Shown: positions 36,479 through 45,505, counted from the first letter of the stretch. The stretch is 53,839 nucleotides of DNA from Erysipelotrichales bacterium (GCA_017532345.1 JAFXJJ010000030.1:1-53839), one strand, 5' to 3'. Numbers and translations: made by a program. The notes: generated from the sequence alone by a model not told the origin.

Positions 36479-36622
36479 CTATACCTCTACTGAATATTCA
36501 AGGTCACAAGGAATAAAAGGTTTCCCATCATTAGGATCTTCCCCTTTTGATGCTCTTGTATTACCAGCAACTAATGTCAACATCAACATTACTGTAATCA
36601 TACTATTTAAGAATTTCTTCAT
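36479..36622 (-). CDS. 47-aa secreted peptide, candidate quorum-sensing pheromone
   Basis: A 47-codon frame with GGAGGTG six bases upstream of its ATG at 36622. The product starts MKKFLNSMITVMLMLTLVAG, a typical Sec signal, with a probable cut after NTRA. The secreted part is about 23 residues and ends KPFIPCDLEYSVEV, with one Cys. Size and layout resemble PapR and NprX, the pheromone precursors of PlcR/NprR (which follow, rather than precede, their receptor genes). Only two bases separate its stop from the regulator start. The active form is probably a short C-terminal fragment. A small secreted peptide of other purpose cannot be excluded. Confidence 0.75.
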   Translation of the reverse strand: MKKFLNSMITVMLMLTLVAGNTRASKGEDPNDGKPFIPCDLEYSVEV

Positions 36623-36702
36623 CACTAACACCTCCAATGTAATATTAACAGTTTATTCTAGGCTTATATCTGCTTAATCCGTAACTATTTTTGTATTTAT
36701 AT

Positions 36703-36711
36703 ATTATAACA
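36703..36711 (-). promoter_or_regulatory. Extended -10 for the pheromone-regulator pair
   Basis: On the minus strand TGTTATAAT, an extended -10, about 80 bases upstream of the 47-aa gene. No convincing -35 is visible. The gap 36623-36776 holds nothing else that I recognise. Confidence 0.4.
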
Positions 36712-36776
36712 TTTTCATTAATACAATTCCATTATTCTTTATATGTTATGAAGAATCTTTACTATCTATCATATAA

Positions 36777-36830
36777 AAAGGAGATGTTTCCACATCTCCT
36801 TTTAGCTTATAGATTCTTAATTAACTGTAT
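36777..36830. repeat. Right copy of 54-bp direct repeat bracketing the RiPP cassette
   Basis: Matches 28820-28873 at 53 of 54 positions. This copy is native to the glucosaminidase gene: it covers its last four codons and stop (36817-36830) plus its terminator. Confidence 0.95.
36778..36801 (-). terminator. Terminator of the glucosaminidase gene
   Basis: AAGGAGATGT/ACATCTCCTT with a 4-base loop and TTTTATATG after it on the minus strand; identical to the hairpin at 28821-28844. Confidence 0.88.
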
Positions 36831-39800
36831 ACATTAATGCTCTTGTTTCTTGATCATATACTGTGAACCCAGTTGGTAAACTATTAGTATTTTCCATATT
36901 TGTACCATCATTTAAGGTACGGTCAATTAATGGGAATAAATAACTAGTCTTACCATTACTAATTCTCATATATACATAGTATTCACCAGGTGTCATGCTT
37001 TTGTTAGGTACATTACCTACATAACCATTAACTTTTGTAGGATCTACTGTAACCTTATACTCTGCATAATCTAAGCGATATTTACCATTAGCAGTAGCTG
37101 TCGCATTAGAGTTTAACCATGTCTTATATACAGCTGTTGTTTGTTTACGATATGCATATTCTGTGGAAGCATCTTCGGCATTTACGAAGACAATTTCACG
37201 CCAGTTACGAGCATCATTGTAGATGCAATCAGCATTAGCTTCAAACATATAACCAGTTACTGTGAAGCCATTACCACTTTGTTTAATGCTTGTTACACGA
37301 GAGTTTTCATATACAATCATATTCATTGCTGAATAAGGACTTAAATCTAATTCAGGTAGTGCATTAATTACACTTACAGAAATATATCCATTATCATCCT
37401 CTTCTACTGAATATGTCATACCACTCTTAACAACAACATCACTTTGAATGCTTAATTCATTTAGATTGTATAGTGGGAAGCTATCTGTAATATCACCACT
37501 AACAGCACGAACTTCTAATGTATATGAACCAGTAGGTAATGCTAATCGTTTACCATCGGCATTATATACTTTCGTAAACTCTACATATCCTTCATACCAT
37601 GAATAAGTATAGTCATATTCACCATCACCTAGTTCAGTAACATTAGTAGTAGTTTTTAAAGGATGAGTATAAACTAAACCATCTTCTTTATTAGTAAATA
37701 CTAATGTATATGAAATACTATCTTCACTAGGTGTTTCTACTTCTTCAATAACACCAGTACCATTGATATACCATGAAGTATCAAAAATCATTGATGTTAG
37801 ATAGTTATTTGTTTTCTTAACTTCTTCAGGTTCTTCGATTTCTACATCCTCATCTACTACTTCTGTTTCGGCATATGCCGCACTTACATAAGCACTAGTT
37901 TGACTAATAGGATTTAGAATAATCTTATACCATTTATCTTCTCCATTGATTTCTTCTCCATGTACTGTACCTTGGTAGATTAGTGGAACACGATCACTCT
38001 TAATTTGACCTACAATATCACCTTCTGTACTAGCCATATCTCTAGCATTTAGTCCTGATGCTTGCGTAATAACTAATTCAGCATCCTTATCAATCTTAAC
38101 GCTTGAAGATTGAATGTAGCGTGTACGATATGGTGTAGTTGTATAGTCAGTAATAACTTCTAAATATTTCGTAGAATTAACTTCTACAGAACGAATTGCC
38201 ACAAAGTCTAAATCAGCTGGAATAGAAGTATATGAGCTAGTTATATCTGTACGATATGAATCATATAACTTAGCTTCCTTAGTGTTATAAACAACAATTG
38301 GAGTAGTAAATGTTTCAATTGTTACTGTACCATTTACTTCAATATCCCCAACATCTGCTGGATCCTGATAGCCATCTCTAGCTTCATTAATAAGCATTAC
38401 ATCACTAGCATAAATCCAACCATAGTCACTATCTTTCGCATAGTAATAACCTTCACTTAAATCAGTTGGTCGATCCATCACAATCTTATAAATCTTCTTA
38501 CCATTTTTCTTAGCAGCATCAACAATGATTACAGGAATATCTGTACCATCAAATTCATAATCACTATATTGATTATAATTCTTTAAATATTCAACTACTG
38601 TCTCCATTTCTTCATCTTCATAGATAGGTAGTTCTTTTTCAGTAGTTACTGCTAATTGGTAGAAGTTTAAATCTTTAAAGCCACTCATTTCATCAATTTC
38701 TCGATATAACGATGCTAGCTTCCATCCCCAGTTTGGATCTGAAGCATATAAAGTATTAGCACCAGAGGCTTTATTACCTACATGGCTACCATTATATCTT
38801 CCTCTTGCATCATATGGATTGGCATATCCAAGCGACATAACTGTTTGGAATTGCGCTTCAATACCTTCAAATACGGTGTCATATTTCGTAGCACTAGAGA
38901 ATGGTGCAGAGTCATACGCATTAACACCGAATGGATTAAATTTAGCTCTAGCAATGGTACTCATACCATAAGCACCTTCAAGTACTGCCTTAACATAAAT
39001 TAATGTGGCATTAATACCATAATAATCTTGTCCATCTAAGAAGGCATCACCATTACCATATAGAATAGATGATGGTCCATTATACTTGTAAGCATATGAA
39101 CTGTTACAAGAAGTTGTAGCTCCACTGCTAGTGTAACAATACGACACATTATCACCAGCTGTTGGCTTCATTAATAATAAATATGAATTAAAATCATCAC
39201 CTGTAAGTACAGATTTTGCACGTGCAGGTAAATATTGATAATAGTTATAATATGGTTCATCATTTAACGCATCATCATAATCTTCTTCACGATAGTCTTC
39301 AATCATATCAATAAAGTTATCATAGAAATAATGTTCATCATATGAATAATATACTTCACCATTCTTCATAAATGATGGACGATCAGCATATCCACTTTTC
39401 ACCATATATGAATTTACTGAACCACGAAGTACATCTAAATACATATTCGTAGAATCCGCTGCATCAGGTGCAAAGCGTGTTACACGATACCCATAATATG
39501 TTGTATCATCATAAATTGAACTAGTCATATCCATGAATGTTGTTGGGATAATTTCATGAATATAGGTATTTGAAGAATTCGTTAATTTCAAATAACCAGT
39601 TACCCCAGCAATCATTACTTTAGCCCATGCTTCAGAATACATTTCTAATAATAATGCATCTCTTTGGCTTGTGGCATTTACATATGTTTTCTTAGTTGCA
39701 TCACCATATGGTTCATTATATAGTGCATATGTGATACTTGATGAACTATTGTTCATATATACAACACCATATTCAGCATAAGCTATACGATTTCCATATT

Positions 39801-40152
39801 CACCAACTTTAATAATAACTGGCACTTGATCTTCTGTAGCTTCTAATTCACCTACACGATTAAATGCAGCATTAAATGATGAATAACATTCATCTGCAAT
39901 ATACCCCTTGTATGCAGACATAATGTGTGGATCTGAGCCTGTAGGATTAGAATAATATCCTAAGTTAATCGCATATCCAGTAGCATATTCCCCTACACTA
40001 CACCAATTTACTTCTGTTTCTTCATTATCAGCAGGAGTACGAACTTCTGTAAAGTTCTCATCCCCATCCTCTGCAAATACTGTATGTGTCATGCCACTTA
40101 ATAGTAAGCATGTGATTAATCCCATTTTCAATAATTTCTTAAGAGTCATCAT
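36817..40152 (-). CDS. Secreted glucosaminidase with SH3-like domains
   Basis: 1111 residues. A Sec signal ends about residue 28 (KKLLKMGLITCLLLSGMTHTVFA). After an N-terminal region rich in Tyr/Asp (about 45-340) comes a glucosaminidase-type domain (about 365-490: YYGINATLIYVKAVLEGAYG, STIARAKFNPFGVNAYDSAP, FEGIEAQFQTVMSLGYA, GSHVGNKASGANTLYASDPNWGWKLASLYREID), expected to cut GlcNAc-MurNAc bonds in peptidoglycan. SH3-like stretches follow (about 500-610 and 690-780, LNARDMASTEGDIVGQI), then a 330-residue C-terminal part of unknown beta-rich domains. AAAGGAG precedes two adjacent ATGs (40152 and 40149); either may be used. Its 3' end and terminator occur again at 28820-28873. Confidence 0.85.
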   Translation of the reverse strand: MMTLKKLLKMGLITCLLLSGMTHTVFAEDGDENFTEVRTPADNEETEVNWCSVGEYATGYAINLGYYSNPTGSDPHIMSAYKGYIADECYSSFNAAFNRVGELEATEDQVPVIIKVGEYGNRIAYAEYGVVYMNNSSSSITYALYNEPYGDATKKTYVNATSQRDALLLEMYSEAWAKVMIAGVTGYLKLTNSSNTYIHEIIPTTFMDMTSSIYDDTTYYGYRVTRFAPDAADSTNMYLDVLRGSVNSYMVKSGYADRPSFMKNGEVYYSYDEHYFYDNFIDMIEDYREEDYDDALNDEPYYNYYQYLPARAKSVLTGDDFNSYLLLMKPTAGDNVSYCYTSSGATTSCNSSYAYKYNGPSSILYGNGDAFLDGQDYYGINATLIYVKAVLEGAYGMSTIARAKFNPFGVNAYDSAPFSSATKYDTVFEGIEAQFQTVMSLGYANPYDARGRYNGSHVGNKASGANTLYASDPNWGWKLASLYREIDEMSGFKDLNFYQLAVTTEKELPIYEDEEMETVVEYLKNYNQYSDYEFDGTDIPVIIVDAAKKNGKKIYKIVMDRPTDLSEGYYYAKDSDYGWIYASDVMLINEARDGYQDPADVGDIEVNGTVTIETFTTPIVVYNTKEAKLYDSYRTDITSSYTSIPADLDFVAIRSVEVNSTKYLEVITDYTTTPYRTRYIQSSSVKIDKDAELVITQASGLNARDMASTEGDIVGQIKSDRVPLIYQGTVHGEEINGEDKWYKIILNPISQTSAYVSAAYAETEVVDEDVEIEEPEEVKKTNNYLTSMIFDTSWYINGTGVIEEVETPSEDSISYTLVFTNKEDGLVYTHPLKTTTNVTELGDGEYDYTYSWYEGYVEFTKVYNADGKRLALPTGSYTLEVRAVSGDITDSFPLYNLNELSIQSDVVVKSGMTYSVEEDDNGYISVSVINALPELDLSPYSAMNMIVYENSRVTSIKQSGNGFTVTGYMFEANADCIYNDARNWREIVFVNAEDASTEYAYRKQTTAVYKTWLNSNATATANGKYRLDYAEYKVTVDPTKVNGYVGNVPNKSMTPGEYYVYMRISNGKTSYLFPLIDRTLNDGTNMENTNSLPTGFTVYDQETRALMYTVN

Positions 40153-40238
40153 TTCACTCCTTTCTTGTCTATTTTACCATATATTTTTTACTAGGAATAG
40201 TTATTTATTTCTACTAAGCAAGAAAATGAATATGAAAA

Positions 40239-40278
40239 GAAGATTTGATTTTTGGATATAATCCTTAATCAAATCTTC
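40239..40278 (-). terminator. Terminator of the Crp/Fnr regulator gene
   Basis: GAAGATTTGATT/AATCAAATCTTC, a 12-bp stem with a 16-base loop, followed by TTTTCATATTC on the minus strand. Confidence 0.78.
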
Positions 40279-40286
40279 ATTATTAC

Positions 40287-40934
40287 CTATGAGTACAAAT
40301 GATTTTCCCCTTTTTTAATTCTAATAATTGAACCATCTAATTCCTCAATATCCCCATTAATTTCCATTTCCTTTAGTAATCTACTACATGTTTCTCTTCT
40401 AAGATTTACCATTTTCCCTAATCCTTTGCGAGAAACATTCACTTCACTTTCCCCATTTTCCTTTAAGTATGCCACACCTTGTAGGAATGAATATAGACGT
40501 TCTTCAGCTGGATATGTCTGAAGATTGGCAATATGAACACCTAAACGTTCTAATGAATTATCAATACCATCAATTATACAATTAAAGAAATAACTAGTAT
40601 TATCTTGTTCATGAAGTAGATTATCTAAATCATCTTTCTTGATACAATAAAGAATCGTGTTATCTATGAACGTTAATTGGTACCAGAAGTTGTAACGTCC
40701 ACTAATCACTTTAGTAGTAATAACCTTCGTATCATCAATAATTGTTTCATAATTATTATTCATTTGATTAGTTGCACTTAATAAGCATTGACCTTTATTG
40801 ATGAAGTAATACTTATTCTCTTCTAATGCCACCTTTTGCTTAGCCTTCTTTCGATATTTCTCATAGTTTAAGTGCATACTTAATTGCGTGATGTTCTCAG
40901 TTTCTAAACTTTCAAATAATCTAGCATTTTTCAT
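40287..40934 (-). CDS. Crp/Fnr-family transcriptional regulator
   Basis: 215 residues from the ATG at 40934, which has GAGGAGGAAC upstream; the longer frame to 40967 lacks a site. Residues 1-130 form a divergent cyclic-nucleotide-binding-like barrel (EENKYYFINKGQCLLSAT, VISGRYNFWYQLTFID). Residues 150-205 carry the winged HTH: ERLYSFLQGVAYL, then VNVSRKGLGKMVNLRRETCSRLLKEM. No FNR-type Fe-S cysteines are evident. The effector and target genes are unknown. A lone gene downstream of the cyclophilin operon. Confidence 0.85.
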   Translation of the reverse strand: MKNARLFESLETENITQLSMHLNYEKYRKKAKQKVALEENKYYFINKGQCLLSATNQMNNNYETIIDDTKVITTKVISGRYNFWYQLTFIDNTILYCIKKDDLDNLLHEQDNTSYFFNCIIDGIDNSLERLGVHIANLQTYPAEERLYSFLQGVAYLKENGESEVNVSRKGLGKMVNLRRETCSRLLKEMEINGDIEELDGSIIRIKKGENHLYS

Positions 40935-41078
40935 AATGTTCCTCCTCTCTTGTCTAGAACATAACACAACATATATACATTTTCAATAATAATATACAGT
41001 ATATTTTATACAATAATTAACCAATAACGTAATTAATAGCTATTAACAATTGCCTTTATTCACTATTAGAGTATTTTA

Positions 41079-41117
41079 AAACACTCATAGTAGTTAATAG
41101 GACTAATATGAGTGTTT
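41079..41117 (-). terminator. Hairpin downstream of the cyclophilin gene
   Basis: AAACACTCATA/TATGAGTGTTT, an 11-bp stem with a 17-base loop, in the 244-base gap between the cyclophilin and Crp/Fnr genes. On the minus strand it is followed by TAAAATAC, a poor T-run. Confidence 0.5.
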
Positions 41118-41178
41118 ATTGTTTAATACTTAATATTAGATTTTTGTAAAATAAGTGTTATATGTATAATTGACCTTT

Positions 41179-41739
41179 TTACTTTATAATTTTCTTAACT
41201 TCATCAAATTCCCAACCATTACTAATAATCTCAACATGCTTCATAATTTCAGGAATCAGAGGTTCTTTGATTGTCACTGAGGGTTCATTAGGTAATGAAA
41301 CATCCTTTAGAGCTACATTACATAAACGTTCTAGTTCTTCAAAGCCACTAATTACTCTACCAAAAGCAGGATATTTACCGTTAAGTCGTTCTTCATTGCC
41401 ATCACCTACCACAATAAAGAAACAACTACCACTGGCTGTAACACCACCTTCAGTTCCCATAGCCACTACATACTTTTCAAATGAAATCGGATTATCAAAG
41501 CCATTCATGGCATATTCACCATCAATTTCAAACATACAATTAGGGTTATTCTCAAATTCATTATATGATGGCTGAATCACAAAACCAGGTACAATTCTTC
41601 TAATTAGTTGATTATCATAATAACCATTAGTAGCACAATGTACAAAGCTATTTACCGTATTAGGTGCAATATTGGGGTATAGTTCTATAGTAATTTCATT
41701 ACCATTATTCATTATAATTTTCGCATTAGGATACTTCAT
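41179..41739 (-). CDS. Cyclophilin-type peptidyl-prolyl isomerase
   Basis: 186 residues, no signal peptide, so a cytosolic protein-folding enzyme. Features: IIMNNGNEITIELYPNIAPNTVNSFVHCA, then DNQLIRRIVPGFVIQ (catalytic Arg), EGGVTASGSCFFIVVGD and LNGKYPAFGRVISGFEELERL. The core SQFFI/GS segment is altered to GSCFFI, typical of short bacterial members. Its ATG overlaps the last base of the PHP phosphatase stop codon (TAATG), so the two genes form an operon. Confidence 0.92.
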   Translation of the reverse strand: MKYPNAKIIMNNGNEITIELYPNIAPNTVNSFVHCATNGYYDNQLIRRIVPGFVIQPSYNEFENNPNCMFEIDGEYAMNGFDNPISFEKYVVAMGTEGGVTASGSCFFIVVGDGNEERLNGKYPAFGRVISGFEELERLCNVALKDVSLPNEPSVTIKEPLIPEIMKHVEIISNGWEFDEVKKIIK

Positions 41740-42527
41740 TATTCATATCTCCTTAATGGTATTTCATTAACTACCTCAAGCCCTAAGCTTTCTAAATAAG
41801 CTACAGCTTCATCAAATAATTCCTTATCCTCTAAATCAGTATTATCATGAGCATCAACACCAACGATAGCTTTATTCTTATATTCAGCAGCTACTTTCCA
41901 GAAATCATCACATGGATAGCCACATTCTCTTCCCTTAGCACCATAACGTACACCACCAAGATTATACTCTAAAATCATATCAAGACGCTTGGCAGTACTA
42001 CAAATCTTATGAGCAGCTGATCTTGCAAGCTCGTCAAACTCTCCATAAATATTCATATATAAGTCAGGATGCGCAAAATAAGCATACACTCCACTCTCCA
42101 TCCCCTTAATGGAAGAATCTACATATTCATTTAATTTAGCTTCATCTTTCGTAAACCCAAAATAATCACGTATTTCATCAGTTTTATTATAGTGATTTCC
42201 AAATATCACATAGTCTAATTGATTATCCTCAATTAGTTTCTTTAGATTCTCATGGTAGCATTCATAATATTCACATTCTAAGCCAACAAGAATCTTAATT
42301 TGGTCTTTATACTTTTCCCTTAATGACCGTATACTATCTAAATACTCTGACAATTGACTCATTGGCATACGCATATGTGCAACAAAATCACTATCATATT
42401 TCCATGGTGTATGATCCGAGAATCCTAAGATATCAAAACCACCTTTAATAGCACTCTTAACGTATTCCTCATCAATACCTCTAGCATGCATACAACGTGT
42501 TGTATGTGTATGATAATTAACCTTCAT
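41739..42527 (-). CDS. PHP-domain phosphatase (histidinol-phosphatase-like)
   Basis: 262 residues. PHP motifs: NYHTHTTRCMHARG (metal His pair), LGFSDHTPW, VGLECEYY, VIFGNHYNK, YFAHPDLYMN and IVGVDAHDN. Length and motifs fit the HisJ-type L-histidinol-phosphatase group. No other his genes are nearby, so the substrate may differ. It is the first gene of a pair with the cyclophilin. Confidence 0.87.
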   Translation of the reverse strand: MKVNYHTHTTRCMHARGIDEEYVKSAIKGGFDILGFSDHTPWKYDSDFVAHMRMPMSQLSEYLDSIRSLREKYKDQIKILVGLECEYYECYHENLKKLIEDNQLDYVIFGNHYNKTDEIRDYFGFTKDEAKLNEYVDSSIKGMESGVYAYFAHPDLYMNIYGEFDELARSAAHKICSTAKRLDMILEYNLGGVRYGAKGRECGYPCDDFWKVAAEYKNKAIVGVDAHDNTDLEDKELFDEAVAYLESLGLEVVNEIPLRRYE

Positions 42528-42577
42528 ATAATCACCCTCTTAATTTCAAATTATATACCAAACTGGCAAATAATAAA

Positions 42578-42597
42578 AGAATGAGTTACCTCATTCT
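42578..42597 (-). terminator. Terminator of the 42606 gene
   Basis: AGAATGAG/CTCATTCT, an 8-bp stem with a 4-base loop, then TTTATTATTTG on the minus strand. Confidence 0.8.
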
Positions 42598-42605
42598 CTA
42601 AATAA

Positions 42606-43952
42606 TTAATCTAACCAAATACTATGATGTACTCCTCCATTTGCATTAGATACATACATAATACCCTCCTCAGTATAGATATCAATAATATAATCAGGCT
42701 CATAATATCCACCATCGGTATAAACAAAGTTCTCATCTACTGAAGCTGCATCCATTAAATATATAGTACAGTATTCTTGATATGCTAGAATTACGTAATT
42801 CTTATAATAATCTGCTAGCTGTAAAGCTTTTTCTTCATTTAAATCTTCTACCGCTATAAATATAATATCATCACTATAAGAAACACCCACCATCATATTC
42901 ATGAAGCGAGGCAAATCTGGCACATCTTTAAACATTGCACTGTATGATGCATAGGCATATCTAGTTGGTGTTTCTTCGCTATCAAATGTCACGAAGCGCG
43001 ATGTATAAGGAAGCATAGAAGAAACATAGTAAGTTCCTAAATATTCTTCTTTTCCTTCATATTCTTTAAAGAAGTCAATATCTACTTCACTAATCGCATC
43101 GCATGCATTAGATACTATCAAAGTTGAAGGTAATTCAGTTTCACTAATAATTGCTTCGCATTTATCAGAACCATCTCGGTATGGATATATATTAATATAT
43201 TTTTCATATAAATAATCTAGTGAACTTTCGACGCGAATTGATGGTTCAGGAGTTGCGTATCCATCATCAAATACCGATAATACTGTAACAAACAGTAACA
43301 TCGTAAATGTTACAACGAATACGCCAATCACAACTAACACTGCATAATTTTGACTTGTTGCTTGTTTTTTTGAAGCAATAGACTTAACTGAAGCTACACG
43401 ATTAGTATTTACAGATGGCCTTGTTGTAGTATTTACAGTAGTAGTTTGCTTCTTATAATAATCTGGAATTTCTAGCCACATATCAACACAATCATTCTTA
43501 ACACCATGAAGCACAGCACCTAAGAAATAGTTGATTTCTTTTCGTGTATCATCATCTGTAACATTAATAGTCATCTTACTACCATTTTCCTTCACAATCA
43601 CTACTGTATTCTCAGTAGGATAATGAGCATGATCTACTTCTTCTCTAAAGCATGCGGTAAAGAAGATAAAACTATGATTAATAATGAAGTCCTCCGTAAT
43701 AATAATATTACCATTCTTATATACTACATTATCCATATCTAATGATAAGTCTACATCATAACGCTGTAAACGTCGCTTTAACGCAAATATCTCTATTCCT
43801 AATGTAATTGTTAGGAAGATTGTTAATGAAATACCTGTTATTAGAATAACGAAAGGTGCTACAGGTATTTCCATACATAAGATTGCGAGAATTAAAAAGA
43901 ATAAGAATAACCCAGCTATTTGAAGCTTCATTTTACGTAACACCGATAACAT
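42606..43952 (-). CDS. YcxB-like membrane protein with extracellular domain
   Basis: 448 residues from the ATG at 43952 (AAGGAGG upstream; a start seven codons earlier has no site). Two membrane helices at about 8-52 are followed by a cytosolic domain with a YcxB-like look (LSLDMDNVVYKNGNIIITEDF, FREEVDHAHYPTENTVVIV). A Thr/Ser/Gln linker and a third helix (about 206-228) lead to an extracellular domain of about 215 residues without recognised motifs. The role is unknown. Confidence 0.65.
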   Translation of the reverse strand: MLSVLRKMKLQIAGLFLFFLILAILCMEIPVAPFVILITGISLTIFLTITLGIEIFALKRRLQRYDVDLSLDMDNVVYKNGNIIITEDFIINHSFIFFTACFREEVDHAHYPTENTVVIVKENGSKMTINVTDDDTRKEINYFLGAVLHGVKNDCVDMWLEIPDYYKKQTTTVNTTTRPSVNTNRVASVKSIASKKQATSQNYAVLVVIGVFVVTFTMLLFVTVLSVFDDGYATPEPSIRVESSLDYLYEKYINIYPYRDGSDKCEAIISETELPSTLIVSNACDAISEVDIDFFKEYEGKEEYLGTYYVSSMLPYTSRFVTFDSEETPTRYAYASYSAMFKDVPDLPRFMNMMVGVSYSDDIIFIAVEDLNEEKALQLADYYKNYVILAYQEYCTIYLMDAASVDENFVYTDGGYYEPDYIIDIYTEEGIMYVSNANGGVHHSIWLD

Positions 43953-44024
43953 AGCATCCCCCTCCTTCTTCACTTACATTATACAACAAAAACAAGCTTA
44001 TGCAACAAAATAAGAAGAATAAGA

Positions 44025-44813
44025 TTATATTTCTCCTCTTCTAAAGGCTTGAACCATCTTATGCCCTACACTTAGTGGTCGATCTACTGGCATAATATCT
44101 TGGCGCTTCTGCCACCATACTTTCTTTAATTCACTTTCTTGCACTACAAATTCATTACTACCATCTAACTCAGCAGTAAAAGCTATCATAATATTATCAC
44201 CAAATCCCCATGGCTGATTGGCATAGTATTTTAAATTCTTGATTTTTAAATTTACTTCTTCCTTAACTTCACGATATACACATTCCTCAAATGTTTCTCC
44301 AGCCTCCACAAAGCCTGCTACTAAACCAAAGCTATTTGGGTCTTTCATATGGATACCTTTAGTTAATAGAATACTATCCGTTGCTCGATCAATAATAGCT
44401 GTGATAGTAGCTGGTGCTACCTTTGGATATGCTCGATTCCCACATTCGCATACCATTGCACGTTCATTGTCTGCAACTTGCATCTTACTACCACATTTAC
44501 CACAGTACTGATTAGCTTCATAAAACCTAGCAAGCTGCATTGCTACAGATATCATCATCGCATACTCATAACTCATCATATTTCGAATATCAGTAACACT
44601 CATTCTTATACAGTTATCCATTTCTGTCACATCATTTCCAAGGAAATATTTCACACCATCATAAACAAATAAATACTGCACTTTCCCTTCTACTTCTGTG
44701 CACTTTAAAAACTCCCTATCATGATTCAAAATAACCATATTATTCTGAATCACTATTACTCGATCATCTTCATTCATATCTACTAACTGATACTCTAAAT
44801 CCAATAATTCCAC
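44025..44813 (-). CDS. nudC: NAD+ diphosphatase NudC
   Basis: 262 residues. A zinc ribbon (YCGKCGSKM ... MVCECGNRAYPKVAPA) precedes a Nudix box, GFVEAGETFEECVYREVKEEVNL, and the NudC marker NQPWGFGDNIMIAF, which corresponds to SQPWPFPxS. It hydrolyses NADH to NMNH and AMP and removes NAD caps from RNA. The start is a GTG with GGAG eight bases upstream. A lone gene divergent from the 44941 gene. Confidence 0.9.
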   Translation of the reverse strand: MELLDLEYQLVDMNEDDRVIVIQNNMVILNHDREFLKCTEVEGKVQYLFVYDGVKYFLGNDVTEMDNCIRMSVTDIRNMMSYEYAMMISVAMQLARFYEANQYCGKCGSKMQVADNERAMVCECGNRAYPKVAPATITAIIDRATDSILLTKGIHMKDPNSFGLVAGFVEAGETFEECVYREVKEEVNLKIKNLKYYANQPWGFGDNIMIAFTAELDGSNEFVVQESELKKVWWQKRQDIMPVDRPLSVGHKMVQAFRRGEI

Positions 44814-44940
44814 GTTCTCATCTCCATTTTATACTATCAATAATAACATATTCCCATCCTTCCATATACACAATTCGACAATCTTTACGTTAAACATCAT
44901 TTATCCTATTAAAGCATACAATGTTTAGGGAGGTAGTATT

Positions 44941-45483
44941 ATGCATAAGTCTTTCGAGCAATATGAACTTATTGGCTTCTTCGCTGTTGTAGTATTAGGG
45001 ATTGCATTTCATTCTTTATATGAGCTTACTAGTGAATCGATTATTGTAGGACTAATCTGTCCTATAAATGAATCAATATGGGAGCATCTAAAACTATTAT
45101 TTTATCCATACCTAATATATTTAATATTTGAAATTTACACTACTAAAAATACGTATAGTCAGCTAATTATCTACAAGTTTTATAGTGTCTGTTTAGGTAT
45201 GCTTACTATTCTAATCCTGCACTACACATATTCTGGTATCATTGGCAAAACCTATATTATCGCTGATATTTCAACCTTCATTATTAGTGTTGCTGTATCG
45301 TTTTTTACTTCTTATTATCTAATCATCCATGATACAGAAAATAAGCAAACTACAAAGCTTGGTATTCTTTTATTCATTATAATGTCGTTAGTATTTACTT
45401 TCTTTACCTTCTATCAGCCTGATCTTCCATTATTTGAAGCACCTAATAAATTATCTATAATCTCATTATTAACTCTTATATAA
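44941..45483 (+). CDS. DUF6512-like membrane protein
   Basis: 180 residues with five or six membrane helices. HSLYELTSESIIVGLICPINESIWEHLKLLFYPYL is the conserved part; NES[VI]WEHLKL is typical of DUF6512 proteins. The function is unknown. GGGAGG lies before the ATG. It ends with a terminator that includes the stop codon. Confidence 0.72.
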   Translation: MHKSFEQYELIGFFAVVVLGIAFHSLYELTSESIIVGLICPINESIWEHLKLLFYPYLIYLIFEIYTTKNTYSQLIIYKFYSVCLGMLTILILHYTYSGIIGKTYIIADISTFIISVAVSFFTSYYLIIHDTENKQTTKLGILLFIIMSLVFTFFTFYQPDLPLFEAPNKLSIISLLTLI

Positions 45484-45505
45484 GATATGTTTACAGACAT
45501 ATCTT
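45482..45505 (+). terminator. Terminator of the DUF6512-like gene
   Basis: AAGATATGT/ACATATCTT, a 9-bp stem with a 6-base loop, followed by TTATTATTA. Confidence 0.72.

Noticed and set aside
36479..36622. The 47-aa peptide as a second RiPP precursor.
   Set aside because: It carries a Sec signal rather than a leader for the PqqD-like domain, has only one Cys and is coupled to the regulator gene.
35224..36678. A 13-bp sequence, ATATCTGCTTAAT, occurs at 35224-35236 and 36666-36678, flanking the pheromone-regulator pair.
   Set aside because: In 54 kb of AT-rich DNA, several 13-bp matches are expected by chance; it is not extended on either side.
28821..36801. The two identical hairpins as insertion sequence ends.
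   Set aside because: They are direct, not inverted, repeats and no transposase lies between them; they are part of the 54-bp duplicated gene end.
41069..41117. Alternative pairings (41069-41086 versus 41079-41117) that might form a riboswitch-like switch.
   Set aside because: The first pairing is short and AT-rich with a mismatch, and no known aptamer shape is visible.
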